Shown piece after piece: positions 62,306 to 64,000 of a stretch of DNA of 64,000 nucleotides. The stretch is taken from NCBI RefSeq assembly GCF_021117365.1, contig NZ_CP088262.1:3660501-3724500 (forward strand), read 5' to 3'. How positions within the stretch are numbered: the first letter of the stretch is position 1; each line of letters begins with the position of its first letter. The translations under genes and the position numbers were made by a program. The notes beneath the pieces were generated by a model. It made no database searches and had not been told where the DNA came from. It saw only the letters and a list, made by a program, of their open reading frames with translations. The DNA comes from Nocardioides sp. cx-173. GTDB taxonomy: Bacteria; Actinomycetota; Actinomycetes; Propionibacteriales; Nocardioidaceae.

Positions 62306-63115
62306 ATGAGCTCGCTGGAAGAGATCGCCGCCGCGGCGGAGACCGTCGACGGCGCCGCACCGGTCGACGAGGGCACCTGGCGGGCACTGCGTCACCACCC
62401 CGAGCGCGTCCAGCAGTGGGGCGACGACGACGGCTTCGCCCTGCTGGTCGGTGACGAGCTGAGCCTGGTCGTGCGCCCCGACGCCCGACGTCGCGGCGTC
62501 GGTCGCCGCCTGCTCGAGCAGGTCATCTCCGAGCACGGCGACCGGTCCCTGCTCGCCTGGTCGCACGTCGACCATCCCGGCGCGGCCACCCTCGCCGCGC
62601 GATACAGCTTCAAGGTGGTCCGCGCGCTCTGGGTGATGCGGCGACCGACCACCGCGGCGCTGCCCCCGCTCGCCGTACCGGACGGGGTGCGGGTGCGCTC
62701 CTACGAGCCCGGCGACGCCGCCGAGGTGCTGCGGGTCAACGCGGCGGCCTTCGCGCACCACCCCGAGCAGGGCGCGATGGACGCCGACGACCTCGCGGCC
62801 CGGATGGCGGAGGACTGGTTCGACCCGGCCGGGCTGCTGGTCGCCGACGCCGGCGACGGCCACCTGCTGGGCTTCCACTGGACCAAGCGCCACTCCCCCA
62901 CCCTCGGCGAGGTGTACGTCGTCGGCATCGACCCGGCCGCCCAGGGCCGGGGCCTCGGCAAGGCGCTGACCCTGGCCGGTCTGCACCACCTCGCCGACGT
63001 CGACGAGGTGATCCTGTACGTCGAGTCGGACAACGCGCCCGCCGTCGCGGTCTACTCCGGCCTCGGGTTCACGCACGCCGACGCGGACACGCACGTGCAG
63101 TACCGGCGGACGTAG
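62306..63115 (+). CDS. mshD: Mycothiol synthase
   Basis: 269 residues made of two GNAT domains; the N-terminal one has RRRGVGRRLLEQVI and the active C-terminal one has VYVVGIDPAAQGRGLGKALT, the acetyl-CoA binding loop, and VILYVESDNAPAVAVYSGLGF. Acetylates the Cys amine of Cys-GlcN-Ins, the last step of mycothiol synthesis. The glnR-mshD neighbourhood is conserved in mycobacteria. Confidence 0.94.
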   Translation: MSSLEEIAAAAETVDGAAPVDEGTWRALRHHPERVQQWGDDDGFALLVGDELSLVVRPDARRRGVGRRLLEQVISEHGDRSLLAWSHVDHPGAATLAARYSFKVVRALWVMRRPTTAALPPLAVPDGVRVRSYEPGDAAEVLRVNAAAFAHHPEQGAMDADDLAARMAEDWFDPAGLLVADAGDGHLLGFHWTKRHSPTLGEVYVVGIDPAAQGRGLGKALTLAGLHHLADVDEVILYVESDNAPAVAVYSGLGFTHADADTHVQYRRT

Positions 63116-63133
63116 CGCCGATGCGACCCGTGA

Positions 63134-63334
63134 TCAGTGCCGGTGGCCGGGCTCGTCGCAGCGACAGCGGTCCTCGTCGATCATGTCGAACGCGATCCAA
63201 CGGCGGCACTCGTGCACATGCCGGGCACGTTGCACCAGGAATGTCACCGTGTTCTCGGCGGCGGAGGTCTCGTGCCCGCAGCTAGGGCAGCGATCCTGCG
63301 CCAGGCGCCGGTGGACCCTCCCGATGACGCGCAT
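63134..63334 (-). CDS. Small Cys/His-rich protein, possibly zinc-binding
   Basis: 66 residues with CPSCGHETSAAENT and a CRCDEPGHRH end, plus a CRR; a ribbon-type zinc site is likely. I do not recognise a family. The short gap to mshD is convergent. Confidence 0.55.
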   Translation of the reverse strand: MRVIGRVHRRLAQDRCPSCGHETSAAENTVTFLVQRARHVHECRRWIAFDMIDEDRCRCDEPGHRH

Positions 63335-63389
63335 GCCTCACGGTAGAAGCCACGTGCGAGGTCCGTCGTACCCCGATCTGGGTATCTCC

Positions 63390-63602
63390 TCAGTCACGAC
63401 GGAACAGCAGGTACCCACAGCCGCACATGCTCGCGGCCCACATCAGCAGCACGGGGACGTCGCCGGTGTTGATGCCGTGGTAGACGTCGAAAGCGAAGAT
63501 CTGGCGACCGGCCCAGGGGCCATGGCCCGCGACCAGGAGCAGAGCGAGCGCCGAGATCACCAGCGCCAGCAGGACGACGACCGCCCGGTCGGCGGGCCGC
63601 AT
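63390..63602 (-). CDS. Small membrane protein of unknown function
   Basis: 70 residues, two hydrophobic segments (AVVVLLALVISALALLLVAG and VLLMWAASMCGCGYLLF). The ATG follows the ygfZ stop with no gap, so it is co-translated. Confidence 0.6.
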   Translation of the reverse strand: MRPADRAVVVLLALVISALALLLVAGHGPWAGRQIFAFDVYHGINTGDVPVLLMWAASMCGCGYLLFRRD

Positions 63603-64000
63603 CTAGCGGCGGGGCCGGACGTGCAGGCCGATCTCGGGGTCGACGACCATCTCCTGGGCGGCCGGCATCGAGTCCGTGGTCAAGGTGGCGTCGAGGTCGA
63701 CGTTGCGCTTGACCAGGCCCAGCGCGATCGGCCCGAGCTCGTGGTGGCGGGCGGAGGTGCCGACGAAGCCGACGGGCTTGTCACCCAGGAGCAGCTCGCT
63801 CTCGCGGACGGGCAGCCGGTTCTCGGAGCCGTCGAGGTGCAGGAGCACGAGCCGGCGCGGGGGGCGGCCGAGGGTGTGGACGCGGGCGACCGTCTCCTGG
63901 CCGCGGTAGCAGCCCTTGTCGAGGTGGACCGCCGTACCGACCCAGCCGACCTCGTTGGGGATCGTGCGGTGGTCGGTGTCGAGGCCGAAGCGCGGCTCGC
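63603..64000 (-). CDS. ygfZ: YgfZ/GcvT-domain iron-sulfur protein (partial)
   Basis: The open frame runs off the right edge; about 131 C-terminal residues are present. The YgfZ signature K-G-C-Y-R-G-Q-E is seen in HLDKGCYRGQETVARVH, followed by LVLLHLDGSENRLP and KRNVDLDATL. YgfZ is a folate-binding protein that helps in repair or assembly of iron-sulfur enzymes such as MiaB. Confidence 0.9.
   Translation of the reverse strand, partial: EPRFGLDTDHRTIPNEVGWVGTAVHLDKGCYRGQETVARVHTLGRPPRRLVLLHLDGSENRLPVRESELLLGDKPVGFVGTSARHHELGPIALGLVKRNVDLDATLTTDSMPAAQEMVVDPEIGLHVRPRR

Overview
The window is high-GC DNA from an actinobacterium. The reasons are frequent GTG starts, a mycothiol synthase (MshD), a GlnR-type orphan regulator, F420-type luciferase-like oxidoreductases, FolP2 beside a glucosyl-3-phosphoglycerate synthase, and the gene order HTH / HbhA-like / DUF2516 that is also seen in mycobacteria. 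The dispersed palindromic repeats and the cellobiose-type operon would suit the Nocardioidaceae, but the genus is an inference. I found no rRNA, tRNA or CRISPR array.

Layout. (1) 0-6.4 kb: the end of an MFS exporter, then palindromic repeats, two LacI/CebR-like operators and a Ceb-like sugar operon (binding lipoprotein, two permeases, GH1 beta-glucosidase, LacI regulator). (2) 6.4-12.6 kb: metabolic and membrane genes (two LLM oxidoreductases, DUF1622, thioesterase, rhomboid protease, 14-TM MFS, enoyl-CoA hydratase). (3) 12.6-17.5 kb: a GIY-YIG protein, a tightly overlapped minus-strand operon gpgS-folP2-extradiol-like-ribD-like, and galE. (4) 17.7-26.2 kb: the first polysaccharide block, with two FkbM methyltransferases, an initiating sugar-phosphate transferase, a frameshifted IS110-type element, and the dTDP-L-rhamnose genes rmlA, rmlB and a fused rmlCD. 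(5) 26.2-29.4 kb: DUF2516, HbhA-like protein, XRE regulator, asparaginase and a cupin. (6) 29.4-34.6 kb: a sulfate-activation operon made of a fused APS kinase/LMW phosphatase, a TauE/SafE transporter, cysD and cysN. (7) 34.7-56.2 kb: a large surface-polysaccharide cassette with several glycosyltransferases, a GDP-mannose dehydratase and its partner reductase, an O-antigen-ligase-like polymerase, a flippase, a five-gene nucleotidyltransferase/cupin/HAD/GDPD module, two Wzz/BY-kinase proteins and a DUF4012 protein. (8) 56.3-64 kb: a secreted Ig-like protein, a BKACE enzyme, D-Tyr-tRNA deacylase, the block sseC-sulfurtransferase-DUF4395-thioredoxin-MoaD-glnR-mshD, and ygfZ at the right edge.

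How the parts fit. Blocks 4 and 7 look like one exopolysaccharide system split by the IS element, housekeeping genes and the sulfur operon: precursor supply (galE, rmlABCD, gmd/rmd), initiation (19.8 kb), assembly (glycosyltransferases), export and polymerisation (flippase, ligase/polymerase) and length control (BY-kinases). Much of the cassette between about 34.7 and 53.7 kb, and 17.6-19.8 kb, reads as less GC-rich and less biased than its flanks, as expected for exchanged serotype-like DNA. The LMW phosphatase domain fused to APS kinase could be the counterpart of the BY-kinases, though this is only a hypothesis.

The most unusual points are the APS kinase-phosphatase fusion whose linker is made by a dispersed palindromic repeat, a ribD-like gene whose C-terminus is written by the same repeat family, the five-gene module at 48.0-51.2 kb, and the IS110 element with a candidate bridge-RNA stem-loop.
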